DNA of 64,000 nt. Origin: Rhizobium sp. BK196. Its GTDB lineage: Bacteria > Pseudomonadota > Alphaproteobacteria > Rhizobiales > Rhizobiaceae. The first letter of the stretch is position 1, and every line of letters starts with the position of its first letter. Made by a program: the position numbers and the translations under genes. Positions 26,877-35,029 of this stretch are shown in pieces. A model generated the notes under the pieces. The model ran no database searches. It was not told where the DNA came from and saw only the letters and a program-made list of their open reading frames with translations. The stretch lies in NCBI RefSeq assembly GCF_014193255.1, contig NZ_JACHZB010000002.1, forward strand, positions 806,001 to 870,000, in the 5' to 3' direction.

Positions 26877-28073
26877 ATGACGCCGAGCCTCGTAATCGAA
26901 AACGCCAGAACCGAAGCCGGCGAGATCGTCTCGCTCGTTCTCGACAATGACCGGATCGCCGCGATCGGCCAGAATGTAACGGCCGGCGTCGGTCCCGCAG
27001 TGCCGCGTTTCGATGCGGCAGGCGGCCTGCTCTGCCCTCCCTTCGTCGACGGTCACGTTCACCTGGATAAGACACTGATTGGCTTACCTTTCATTCCCCA
27101 TATCCCGGGCGATACGGTCGCCAAGCGTATCGAGGCGGAAAAATCTCTGCTGCGCACGGTGGCTCTGCCGGTCGAAGCCCGCGGCGGCGCCCTGCTGGAG
27201 AGGCTCGCAGCCTACGGCACACTCTCCGTTCGCAGCCACGTCGATATCGATACCGACGTCGGCTTGAAAGGCCTCGAGGCCGTGCTCTCGCTGAAGCAGA
27301 GCCATGGTCATCTCGTCGATATCCAGACCGTCGCCTTTCCGCAATCCGGTGTGCTGCGCAATCCCGGCACCGCGGCGCTGCTCGACGCGGCCATCGCCGC
27401 AGGCGCCGACCTCGTCGGTGGCCTCGATCCCGCCGGCATCGACAACGATGTGACCGGGCATCTCGACGCGATCTTCGCCGTCGCCGGTAAATACGGTGTC
27501 GGGCTGGATATCCACCTGCATGACGGCGGCGCGCTCGGCGCGTTCGAGCTTCGGCAGATTGCCGACCGCACGGCAGCCCTCGGCCTCGAAGGCAAGGTGG
27601 TCGTCAGCCATGCGTTCTGCCTTGGCGCGTTAGAAGATGTCGATTTCGGCCACACGGCTGCGGCACTCGCCAGATCGGGTGTGGCGATCATGACCAGCGC
27701 GCCGGGACCCGTCCCCATGCCGCCCGTCAAGCGGCTCGCTGCCGCCGGCGTTCGCCTCTTCTGTGCCAATGACAACATCCGCGATGCCTGGTCGCCTTTC
27801 GGCAATGGCGACATGCTGGAGCGCGTCGGCATCCTCTGCGATCGCCAGGACTTCCGTTCGGATGCGGACTTGGTTGCGGCCTTTCGTTTGGCGACGCAGG
27901 CGCCGGCCGAAATCCTCGGCCGCCCCGTCGGCCCGCTCCAAGCCGGCTCACCTGCCGATTTTGTCATCCTGCCTTCCGCGTCGTTGGCAGAGGCCGTCGC
28001 CGTTCGTCCTCTTGATCGAACCGTCTTCCGCCGTGGTGTCATCATCGCCCGTGGCGGCCGGTTGGTCGCCTGA
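26877..28073 (+). CDS. Amidohydrolase, cytosine-deaminase-like
   Basis: This 398-residue TIM-barrel metal hydrolase has the HxH metal pair in VDGHVHLDKT (about residue 60) and a histidine in LDIHLHDGGA. A later histidine is in VVSHAFCLG and the aspartate in CANDNIRDAWSPFG matches the metal-binding aspartate of CodA. The position of the CodA catalytic glutamate appears to be aspartate. It is expected to deaminate or hydrolyse a cyclic amidine or imide. It starts 17 bases after the questin-oxidase-like gene, in the same operon. The exact substrate is unknown. Confidence 0.87.
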   Translation: MTPSLVIENARTEAGEIVSLVLDNDRIAAIGQNVTAGVGPAVPRFDAAGGLLCPPFVDGHVHLDKTLIGLPFIPHIPGDTVAKRIEAEKSLLRTVALPVEARGGALLERLAAYGTLSVRSHVDIDTDVGLKGLEAVLSLKQSHGHLVDIQTVAFPQSGVLRNPGTAALLDAAIAAGADLVGGLDPAGIDNDVTGHLDAIFAVAGKYGVGLDIHLHDGGALGAFELRQIADRTAALGLEGKVVVSHAFCLGALEDVDFGHTAAALARSGVAIMTSAPGPVPMPPVKRLAAAGVRLFCANDNIRDAWSPFGNGDMLERVGILCDRQDFRSDADLVAAFRLATQAPAEILGRPVGPLQAGSPADFVILPSASLAEAVAVRPLDRTVFRRGVIIARGGRLVA

Positions 28074-28110
28074 ATTTTCCGTCAATGCGCAGCGCATAGG
28101 AGCATCGCTG

Positions 28111-29460
28111 ATGAAGGGCCGGCTCTGGATACAATCGCCACTTGCCATCATGGCCGAGGGCGCTGGGGGTGGCGTCGTCATCGAAAATGGTCGTATCGTC
28201 GAGCTGGTCGCAGCTGGACGGCAGCCGACGCGGCCCGTCGATGCTCGCTTCGATGCCGGCCGGCACGTCGTCATTCCCGGTCTTGTCAACGCCCATCACC
28301 ATATGTTCCAGACCCTGACGCGCGCTCATCCGGCCGCGATCAACAAGTCGCTCTGGCCGTGGATCCGCGCGCTCTACCCTATCTGGGCAAAGCATATGAC
28401 CCCTGAAGCCTTCCGTCTTGCCGTCCGTCTCGGCTTGACGGAACTCCTGCTTTCCGGGTGCACCACGACCTCCGACCACCACTATCTCTATGCCGCCGGC
28501 CTCGAAGACGCGATGGATGTCGAGGCCGAGGAGGCGGCCCGCCTTGGCATACGCATCACGCTGACGCGCGGCAGCCTTAACATCAAGGACCAGCAAGGCG
28601 TCATTTCGCCCGGCAATGTTGTACAGGACGATGACGTGATCCTTGCCGATAGCGAGCGTGTGCTATGGCGCTATCACGACCGCTCGGAGGGGGCGATGAC
28701 GCAGGTGGCGCTCGCGCCCTGTGCGCCTTTCGACGTCACGTTGGACCTGATGCAAAAAACGGCGGAACTGGCGGAGCGCCATGACTGCCGGCTCCACACC
28801 CATCTGGTCGAGACACGCGTGGAAGCGGAATTTTGCCGCAGCAAATTTGCCTGCACGCCGGTGGAATATCTCGACCGCTGCAACTGGCTGAATTCGCGCA
28901 CCTGGCTTGCCCACGGCATCCATTTCGATGATGCCGAAATCGCCGAGCTTAGCCGACACGGCGTCGGCGTCTGTCATTGCCCGACCTCGAACATGGTGCT
29001 TGCATCTGGTATGTGCCGCACCAGCGAGCTGGAAGCCGCAGGCGTGCCAGTCGGGCTCGGCGTCGATGGCTCGGCTTCTAACGACAATTCCAATTTGATG
29101 GAAGCCGTGCGCCATGCGCTGATGCTGAACCGGCTGACCTACGGTGCGGAGGCCGTCACCCATTTCGACGCGCTGCGCTGGGGAACCGCCGGCTCGGCAA
29201 AACTGCTCGGCCGCGATGACATCGGCGCCATCACGCCGGGCCGCCAGGCCGATCTCGCCTTTTACAAGCTTGACGAACTGCGTTTCTCCGGCGCCGGTGA
29301 TCCGCTGGCCGCCCTGGTTCTCTGCGGCGCCACAACGGCCGACCGCGTCATGATCGCAGGCGAATGGCGCGTCACCGACGGTATGCCTACGGGTGTCGAC
29401 ATCGAGGCACTGATCGCCGATCACAACCGCGCCGCCCGCAATTTTCTTTTGTCGGTCTGA
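28111..29460 (+). CDS. 8-oxoguanine deaminase-like amidohydrolase
   Basis: The 449-residue protein belongs to the TrzA/AtzA/guanine-deaminase group of metal-dependent deaminases. It has the HxH pair in VNAHHHMFQTLTR (H62, H64), a metal histidine in LHTHLVET, WLAHGIHFDDAE, CHCPTSNMVLASG and GVDGSASNDNSNL. The overall sequence resembles proteins described as 8-oxoguanine deaminase, which convert 8-oxoguanine to uric acid and ammonia. The start at 28111 has AGGAG eight bases upstream; a frame extension to 27763 overlaps the previous gene and is a shadow. The specific substrate is inferred from family resemblance. Confidence 0.88.
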   Translation: MKGRLWIQSPLAIMAEGAGGGVVIENGRIVELVAAGRQPTRPVDARFDAGRHVVIPGLVNAHHHMFQTLTRAHPAAINKSLWPWIRALYPIWAKHMTPEAFRLAVRLGLTELLLSGCTTTSDHHYLYAAGLEDAMDVEAEEAARLGIRITLTRGSLNIKDQQGVISPGNVVQDDDVILADSERVLWRYHDRSEGAMTQVALAPCAPFDVTLDLMQKTAELAERHDCRLHTHLVETRVEAEFCRSKFACTPVEYLDRCNWLNSRTWLAHGIHFDDAEIAELSRHGVGVCHCPTSNMVLASGMCRTSELEAAGVPVGLGVDGSASNDNSNLMEAVRHALMLNRLTYGAEAVTHFDALRWGTAGSAKLLGRDDIGAITPGRQADLAFYKLDELRFSGAGDPLAALVLCGATTADRVMIAGEWRVTDGMPTGVDIEALIADHNRAARNFLLSV

Positions 29461-29469
29461 GGAGGTCCC

Positions 29470-30699
29470 ATGGCGATCGACTTCGTCATCCGCAACGCCC
29501 GGCTGGCAGGTTTGACCGAACCGACCGATATTGCCTTCGAGGCCAATCGCATCGCGGCAATCGCGCCTCGCATCGTCTGCGATGCTCCGCATTATGATGC
29601 CAGAGGGAAATTCGCCTGCGGCGGTCTCATCGAGACTCATATCCATCTCGACAAGGCTGGTATCATCAGCCGTTGCAACCTCTGCACCGGGACACTCGCG
29701 GAGGCTGTCAGCGAAACCTCCCGGGCCAAGGCCGCCTTCACCGAGGAAGATGTTTATGCACGTGCCGCCGCGGTCGTCGAAAAGGCGATCCTCAACGGCA
29801 CCAGCCGCCTGCGCACCTTCGTCGAGATCGATCCGCGCGCCGGCTTCCGCTCATTTGAGGCGATCCGGCATCTGAAAGCCGATTATCGCGATCTCATCGA
29901 TATCGAAATCTGCGCCTTTGCACAGGAGGGCCTGACGAACGATCCCGGCACGGAGGAGATGCTGGAACAGGCGTTGAAAGCGGGGGCCGATCTGGTGGGG
30001 GGGTGCCCCTATACCGATCCCGAACCGGCCGAACACATCCGCCGGATCTTCGACCTCGCCATGCGCCATGACGTCGCCGTCGATTTTCATCTCGATTTCG
30101 ACCTCGACCCCTCGGGCTCTGATCTTCCGGCCGTTATGGCCGAGACCGTCGCTCGCCGCTATCAAGGGCGCGTGTCGGTCGGCCATGTGACCAAGCTCTC
30201 GGCTTTGCGCCCGGAAGAGCTGGAGCCAATCGGCCGCGCACTCGCCGAGGCTGGCGTGGCGTTGACCGTCCTGCCTGCCACCGATCTGTTTCTGACCGGC
30301 CGCAATTCCACCCATCTCGTTCCGCGCGGCGTTACACCCGCTCACCGCCTGGCAACACTCGGCGTCATCACAACCATCTCGACCAACAACGTTCTGAACC
30401 CGTTCACCCCTTTCGGCGACGTTAACCTGATGCGCATGGCCAATCTCTACGCCAATATCTCCCAGATCGGCACCCCCAATGGCCTTGACGAGATCTTCGC
30501 CATGATCACGACGCAAGCGGCCATCCTCCTCGGAATAGAGAGCAGCTACGGCATCGCGATCGGAAACGCTGCAGATGTCGTCGTCCTCGACGCTCCGTCG
30601 GCCGCCGACGCCGTTGCGACCATCGCGCCCGCGTTCATCGGCTGGAAAAAAGGCCGCCGAAGTTTCTTCCGACCCCAGCCGCAGCTTTTCTTGGTGTAA
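29470..30699 (+). CDS. Amidohydrolase family protein, cytosine-deaminase-like with altered active site
   Basis: The 409-residue protein starts with GGAGG upstream and has the HxH motif in IETHIHLDKAG. It retains a histidine in VDFHLDFDLD and another in SVGHVTKLSA. However, the position of the CodA metal-binding aspartate reads STNNVLNPFTPFGD, with asparagine, and the catalytic glutamate position appears to be phenylalanine. It may therefore have a different reaction from its paralogue at 26877 or be inactive. The N-isopropylammelide hydrolase/AtzC branch is another possible relative. It is the last gene of the operon. Confidence 0.83.
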   Translation: MAIDFVIRNARLAGLTEPTDIAFEANRIAAIAPRIVCDAPHYDARGKFACGGLIETHIHLDKAGIISRCNLCTGTLAEAVSETSRAKAAFTEEDVYARAAAVVEKAILNGTSRLRTFVEIDPRAGFRSFEAIRHLKADYRDLIDIEICAFAQEGLTNDPGTEEMLEQALKAGADLVGGCPYTDPEPAEHIRRIFDLAMRHDVAVDFHLDFDLDPSGSDLPAVMAETVARRYQGRVSVGHVTKLSALRPEELEPIGRALAEAGVALTVLPATDLFLTGRNSTHLVPRGVTPAHRLATLGVITTISTNNVLNPFTPFGDVNLMRMANLYANISQIGTPNGLDEIFAMITTQAAILLGIESSYGIAIGNAADVVVLDAPSAADAVATIAPAFIGWKKGRRSFFRPQPQLFLV

Positions 30700-30995
30700 A
30701 GGGGCGCATGGTGTCGCCTGGGCCTATCGCAAACCGTTGTCCCGTTTCGACAGCTACATCGGTCGAGCAAGTTTAATTTCGAACTGGCTACCAGTTGCAG
30801 TGAGTGGGGAGGCAGTGGACCGGGATTCCCGAACCGGGCTTTCGAAAGGAGCGAAAGTGTTGATGCCCTCCCGAGGGCGACGCGGTCGATCGGACCGTAG
30901 ACGTCCATATGAGCAAGCTACGCAGAGAGTTGGATGCCGCTGGTGTCGGCGAACTTCTCAAAGGGGTAGGGTACCGGCGCCCATGATGTCCTTTG
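30700..30995. other. Intergenic stretch without a recognisable gene
   Basis: This stretch lies between the amidohydrolase operon and the broken vapC gene. Short open frames exist on both strands, but none has a ribosome-binding site or a sequence that resembles a family I know. With a damaged toxin gene and an IS next to it, it could hold decayed mobile DNA. I see nothing further in it. Confidence 0.4.
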
Positions 30996-31399
30996 CTATC
31001 TCTCAAGCCAGTTCTGGAGGTTGAGGCCACGATTGCGCCGGAACTCGCGTATATTGTCCGTCACCAGTGTCAGATCCAGCGCACGAGCATGCGCGGCAAT
31101 GAGCAGATCGTTGAGGCCAATCGTCTGGCCGGCAGCTTCTAACTCCGCACGAATGTCACAGTACTTTATATCGGCGGGGACATCCAGCGGCAGTATGGGA
31201 AGCGTTCTAAGTATGCTCTCGACCTTAGCCAGCAGCTTGGCCGATCTTTTTTTTCGCAGCCGTATCGCAACTCCGATGCGACGATGATGCTAGTGCAAAT
31301 CTCTTTGGGACCTATATCTTCGATACGGCGTGCCACCGGTCCGAAGGGATTGCGTATGATGTCACTAATAATGTTCGTATCAAGCAAGTACTCGTTCAA
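30996..31399 (-). pseudogene. vapC: vapC toxin gene (PIN domain), frameshifted
   Basis: The first 50 codons encode a PIN-domain ribonuclease start (MNEYLLDTNIISDIIRN, then SIIVASELRYGCEKK) with the first acidic residue in LLDTN. At a run of eight A (about 31253-31260) the reading frame is lost. The remainder continues in another frame: KLLAKVESILRTLPILPLDV, then GLNDLLIAAHARA and LVTDNIREFRR, ending at 30996. Nine A instead of eight would restore one protein of about 134 residues. As it stands the product stops early and should be inactive, unless slippage at the A-run or a sequencing error is involved. It overlaps vapB by four bases. Confidence 0.85.
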
Positions 31400-31665
31400 A
31401 AAATGTTCTCCGGCTTAGCAGGCATATCCTCGATCTCCGGGAATTCGTCTTTCAGCCCGAGGGGGGATTCCGTTTTCCGCGCGGCGATGAGCTCGACGAT
31501 GTTGGACGGCTTGGTAACGGGCTCGATGATGAGCTTATCGCCTTCGCGGTGAATCAACACCCGATCCCCTGGCAACTCAAATTCCGCAGGGATGCGCACC
31601 GCCTGGCTACGATTGTTGCGGAACAGCTTCACTTCTTTGGGTCTTGAGGGCATTGAAACAGGCAT
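31396..31665 (-). CDS. vapB: VapB-type antitoxin
   Basis: This 89-residue protein has the AbrB/SpoVT-type swapped-hairpin DNA-binding region (VKLFRNNRSQAVRIPAEFEL, then GDKLIIEP) and a C-terminal toxin-binding tail. The start at 31665 has a strong AAAGGAGG sequence. It neutralises VapC and normally represses its own operon. An inverted repeat TATGCCGT (31681-31688) and ACGGCATA (31726-31733) just upstream could be the operator. The toxin partner is frameshifted, so the antitoxin may now be an orphan. Confidence 0.88.
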   Translation of the reverse strand: MPVSMPSRPKEVKLFRNNRSQAVRIPAEFELPGDRVLIHREGDKLIIEPVTKPSNIVELIAARKTESPLGLKDEFPEIEDMPAKPENIF

Positions 31666-31925
31666 AGTAAACCTCCTTTGTATATGCCGTGGCCTGCTCT
31701 TTCAAGTCCAGCGGCTTATCGTTTACTACGGCATAAGGTGGGGGTGCATTGGAAGCATTCGCGGTAAATGAACCAACAGCAGCAAAACCGCCCAAATGTT
31801 CCATAACCTATCTTATGCGATCTTTTTGTGTAGCCGCAAAGTTGAAGTGTCCTGTTTCTGCAAAGTAAGAATGTCACTCTCCCCGGGTTCTGAGGACCTG
31901 GGAGGTTGCGGAGGGACTGATTGCG

Positions 31926-33212
31926 ATGAGCGAGCGTCACCTGCAGCGGATTGAGATTTTGTCGAAGGTGATCGACGGCCGGATGACGATGGTGTCGGCG
32001 GCGCATGTGCTTGATCTGAGCGAGCGCCAGGTGCGCCGGCTGCTGGAGCGGATCAGCACTGGCGGTGCGGCGTCGATCCGGCACAAGGCGATCGGCCGGC
32101 CGTCGAACAACCGGATCAGTGACGGTGTGCGCGATTACGCGATGACACTGGTTCGCGAGCGTTATGCCGATTTCGGACCAACCTTGTCGCGCAAGCAGCG
32201 GCGGACGTTTCATCAGCCGCGGCTGCGACGCGAGGCTTATGGTGAATTGGTGCAGATCGATGGGTCGGAGCATCGCTGGTTCGAGGATCGCGGACCGCCT
32301 TGCTCGCTGCTGGTGTTCGTTGACGATGCGACGGGCAGGTTGATGCAGCTGCGCTTCGTGCGTTCCGAAAGTGCATTCACCTACTTCGAGGCACTGGCGC
32401 TCTACCTCAAGCGCCACGGCTCACCAATTGCCTTTTATTCCGACAAGCATTCTGTGTTTCGGGTGGCGAAGAAGGACGCCAAAGGTGGCCAGGGCATGAC
32501 CCAGTTCGGGCGGGCGCTGTGCGAGCTAAACATCGAGATCCTTTGTGCAAATTCGAGCCAGGCCAAGGGCCGTGTCGAGCGGATGAATCGGACGCTGCAG
32601 GATCGGCTGGTCAAGGAATTACGGCTGGCTGGCATCGACAATACGGAGGCAGGCAATGGTTTTTTGCCGGGCTTCGTGGAGGACTACAATGGGCGCTTTG
32701 CGATCGTCCCTGCCCGGTCCGAGGACTTGCATCGGCCGATGAACCTGGCGCCGGATCGGTTGGGCGAGATCCTGTGCAAGCGCGAGCAGCGCTATGTCGG
32801 ATCGCAGTTGACGTTTTCGTTCGAACGCCAGCGGATCATGCTGGAGGAGACCGAGGTGACGCGCGGTTTGGCTGGCCGCAATGTCGAGACCTATGCTTAT
32901 GCGGACGGTCGACTGGATGTGCGGTGGAAGGGTCATTCCCTGCCCTACCGCGTGTTCGACAAGGACCAGCGGGTAACGCATGCGGCGATTACCGAGAACA
33001 AGCGGCTCGGCGACGTCCTGGCCTATATCAAGGAGCGCCAGGACGAGCGACCGGCGCCCAAGGTGAAGACCAACAGCGAGCAAATCGGCTACACACCGCG
33101 AGGCCGCAAGCCGGGACGCCCCAGGGATTTCATGGACGATCCTGCGGTGATTGCGCGGCGAGAGGCAGCGCTTTCCGGCTTGATGCTGCGGAGTGAATCG
33201 TCGATCACATAG
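31926..33212 (+). CDS. ISNCY family transposase with internal in-frame deletion
   Basis: The 428-residue transposase has an N-terminal helix-turn-helix (VSAAHVLDLSERQVRRLLER) and a DDE integrase core with D112 (VQIDGSEHRW), D173 (FYSDKHSVF) and E218 (AKGRVERMNR). Compared with my memory of close relatives, about 30 residues between FGPTL and SRKQRR (residue 87/88, near base 32186) are missing. That segment normally contains the second helix-turn-helix (consensus SRETLR-type). The frame is kept. The catalytic triad is intact, so activity could be lost through DNA binding rather than catalysis. Confidence 0.9.
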   Translation: MSERHLQRIEILSKVIDGRMTMVSAAHVLDLSERQVRRLLERISTGGAASIRHKAIGRPSNNRISDGVRDYAMTLVRERYADFGPTLSRKQRRTFHQPRLRREAYGELVQIDGSEHRWFEDRGPPCSLLVFVDDATGRLMQLRFVRSESAFTYFEALALYLKRHGSPIAFYSDKHSVFRVAKKDAKGGQGMTQFGRALCELNIEILCANSSQAKGRVERMNRTLQDRLVKELRLAGIDNTEAGNGFLPGFVEDYNGRFAIVPARSEDLHRPMNLAPDRLGEILCKREQRYVGSQLTFSFERQRIMLEETEVTRGLAGRNVETYAYADGRLDVRWKGHSLPYRVFDKDQRVTHAAITENKRLGDVLAYIKERQDERPAPKVKTNSEQIGYTPRGRKPGRPRDFMDDPAVIARREAALSGLMLRSESSIT

Positions 33213-33248
33213 TCTCAAAGCTAAAGCCGAAGAGGTGCCCCTCACCCG

Positions 33249-33291
33249 CCCCGATCTGATCTTGCAAGCGGATCAACCGCTCAGATCGGGG
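33249..33291 (+). terminator. Stem-loop downstream of transposase
   Basis: CCCCGATCTGA (33249-33259) and TCAGATCGGGG (33281-33291) form a perfect 11-base stem with a 21-base loop inside the right end of the IS. There is no T-run. It may limit transcription out of or into the element. Confidence 0.45.
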
Positions 33292-33512
33292 CTGGTCGGC
33301 GTGCCGTGCGGCGGCAAAAGGGACATATCAACTTTGCACACAATCCCACATTCCAGCTTCCCCGCCACATGCCAGTCGGACGATGCCACGAACGCGGACG
33401 CGTCTCCCATCGATGCGAGACCGCTCGGAAGCTCAACGCCCTGTAGCCATCCGCCGATGAGAAGAGCCTTAGTCCAACCACCAAGGTGCTTCCAGCAAGA
33501 TTACAAGCTCCC

Positions 33513-34814
33513 TCAGGAGATCAACGCGATGTTTACCTGGTTCCATCCTGCGGGCAGCGGTTCGGGCCGGCGGATCTTTACGTCTTCCAACGCAAGACCT
33601 GTCACATTTTGCGCAAACACACCCGGCAATCCCCCCGGATAGTCGAAAAGCCCGACGATCTTGCCGTCCTGTCCCCGAACCCAAGCGTTGCCGCGCCCCG
33701 ACACGTCCTTCGGCGGTGCGAGATCAGCATTTGTCGGCCGCAAGTCGTACCGCTTTGCAGTGCCAAGCGGCCCTTCGTCCATTTTGATATTGATCTCGCG
33801 AAGAACGACATCTTCGATACCGCCCGGCTCCTCCGCAAAGAGATTGATGGCGCCGTGACTTCGCCCCGAGACGTTCTCGACGAGCACAGTCCGGATTGCT
33901 CCTGCGGGGCGCTCCGGACGGCGCGTGAGCTTGGTCATCGTGAACGGTTCACCGGAACCCCAGAACCCATCGGGCGTCTCGCTGCAATCGAGCTCTATGT
34001 CGCGGAAGACGACATCTTCAATCTTGCCGCCATCGCGCGAAAAGATGCCGAGACCACGGTTGGAATTCTCGATCCGGCAGCGCAGGAAGCGGACTTGAGA
34101 TATGTCGCCGAAGCTCTCGGTGCCGATCTTGAGGGCACAGCTTTTGCTCTCGATCACACTGTCGGAGATCTCGATCCGTTCACAACGTCCAATTCCTCTG
34201 TCGCTCAAGCTCGTCTTGAGGCAGACACCGTCATCGGCGGTGCGAATGATGACTTCAGAAATCGTGACGTCGCTGCAACTATCGATAACGATCCCGTCCG
34301 TATTTGGGAGTTGGCGGTTATTGGAGACACGAAGCCCTCGAGCGACGATATCGCGGCAGCGCACGAGGTGGATCGTCCACATGGGCGAATCCGCAATATG
34401 AACGCCTTCCAAACGAACGTTCGTGCAATCCTCAAAAACGATCACACGCGGCCGTTCTGCTACCGGAGTGAAAGTTCCGACGCCCTCGTCGAAGCCAGTG
34501 TGGAAGGCATCGCCGCGTCCATCGATCATGCCTTTGCCTGTGATGGTGACATTCGAGGCGTTCTGCGCGACGATATAGGCACGATCCGAAGCCTCGGCGT
34601 ATACGCTGACAGTGTTTTCGGAATAGCACTCATAGTCAGCTACGAAGGTCAGGACTGCGCCTTCTTCGATATGCAAGGTGATATCGCTTCTCAATCGGAG
34701 CGCACTCGCCGAGTGACGGCCCGGCCGAAGGAAGACCGTCCCGCCCCCTGCTGACGCGAGCGTGTCAAGCGCCGTCTGGATACCACCTTCCACGGCTTCA
34801 ACGAATATTTCCAT
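33513..34814 (-). CDS. Glycoside hydrolase family 28 (polygalacturonase-like)
   Basis: The 433-residue protein is a right-handed beta-helix enzyme of GH28. The catalytic NTD motif is at residues 171-173 (NTDGIVIDSC) and the DD pair at 194-195 (TADDGVCLK). The usual G-H-G segment reads ALKIGTES, without the histidine, a variant common in bacterial exo-type or rhamnogalacturonan-type members. No signal peptide is seen, so it probably acts on imported oligosaccharides in the cytoplasm. The start at 34814 has GGAG eight bases upstream. It is divergent from the sugar ABC importer at 35030 with two operators in between. Confidence 0.88.
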   Translation of the reverse strand: MEIFVEAVEGGIQTALDTLASAGGGTVFLRPGRHSASALRLRSDITLHIEEGAVLTFVADYECYSENTVSVYAEASDRAYIVAQNASNVTITGKGMIDGRGDAFHTGFDEGVGTFTPVAERPRVIVFEDCTNVRLEGVHIADSPMWTIHLVRCRDIVARGLRVSNNRQLPNTDGIVIDSCSDVTISEVIIRTADDGVCLKTSLSDRGIGRCERIEISDSVIESKSCALKIGTESFGDISQVRFLRCRIENSNRGLGIFSRDGGKIEDVVFRDIELDCSETPDGFWGSGEPFTMTKLTRRPERPAGAIRTVLVENVSGRSHGAINLFAEEPGGIEDVVLREINIKMDEGPLGTAKRYDLRPTNADLAPPKDVSGRGNAWVRGQDGKIVGLFDYPGGLPGVFAQNVTGLALEDVKIRRPEPLPAGWNQVNIALIS

Positions 34815-34862
34815 CACATGTCTCCGCCTATTTCCACCGGATTCATAGATGCGGCTCATTTA

Positions 34863-34879
34863 TTCGTCAACAGGACGAA
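34863..34879. promoter_or_regulatory. ROK operator copy 1
   Basis: TTCGTC-AACAG-GACGAA is a perfect inverted repeat of 6-base arms, followed by CTAAA. It lies between the divergent GH28 and binding-protein genes. The same motif recurs at 34936, 40886 and 42446. It is probably bound by the ROK regulator encoded at 41019. Confidence 0.7.
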
Positions 34880-34935
34880 CTAAATCTCGCCGGATCGGAT
34901 CTGTTGTGTTGACAGGCCGCCAAACTCGTATTTAA

Positions 34936-34952
34936 TTCGTCATGGTTACGAA
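34936..34952. promoter_or_regulatory. ROK operator copy 2
   Basis: TTCGTC-ATGGT-TACGAA matches the shared inverted repeat with one mismatch. It is 57 bases from copy 1 outer arm to inner arm start difference of 73 and about 95 bases before the binding-protein start, so the two copies could control the two divergent transcripts or support looping. Confidence 0.6.
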
Positions 34953-35029
34953 CAAAGGCCTCAGGGAGTTCTATTGCAGGCCTTTCGTTTCGGATGTCAA
35001 AATGAATGACAAGCCAGAGAGGGAGCCCT

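Larger units (their letters stand above)
31827..33342 (+). mobile_element. ISNCY-type (IS1202-like) insertion sequence
   Basis: The element of about 1.5 kb carries one transposase gene flanked by imperfect terminal inverted repeats. The left end starts TGTGT and has GCAAAGTTGA (31836-31845) followed by TGTCC. The right end has the complement TCAACTTTGC (33328-33337) followed by ACACA. The left end has three extra bases between TGTGT and the shared core. I could not identify a target duplication in the flanks. Inside the right end is an 11-base inverted repeat (33249-33291). The element lies about 160 bp upstream of vapB. Confidence 0.8.

Noticed and set aside
31607..31804. A 65-codon frame upstream of vapB
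   Set aside because: It overlaps the start of vapB and its ribosome-binding site, and no family is recognised. A remnant of a gene cut by the IS is possible but not supported.
31819..33350. Target-site duplication of the IS
   Set aside because: The bases outside TGTGT and ACACA (left ...ATCTTTT, right ATCCCAC...) do not match convincingly, so no duplication is claimed.
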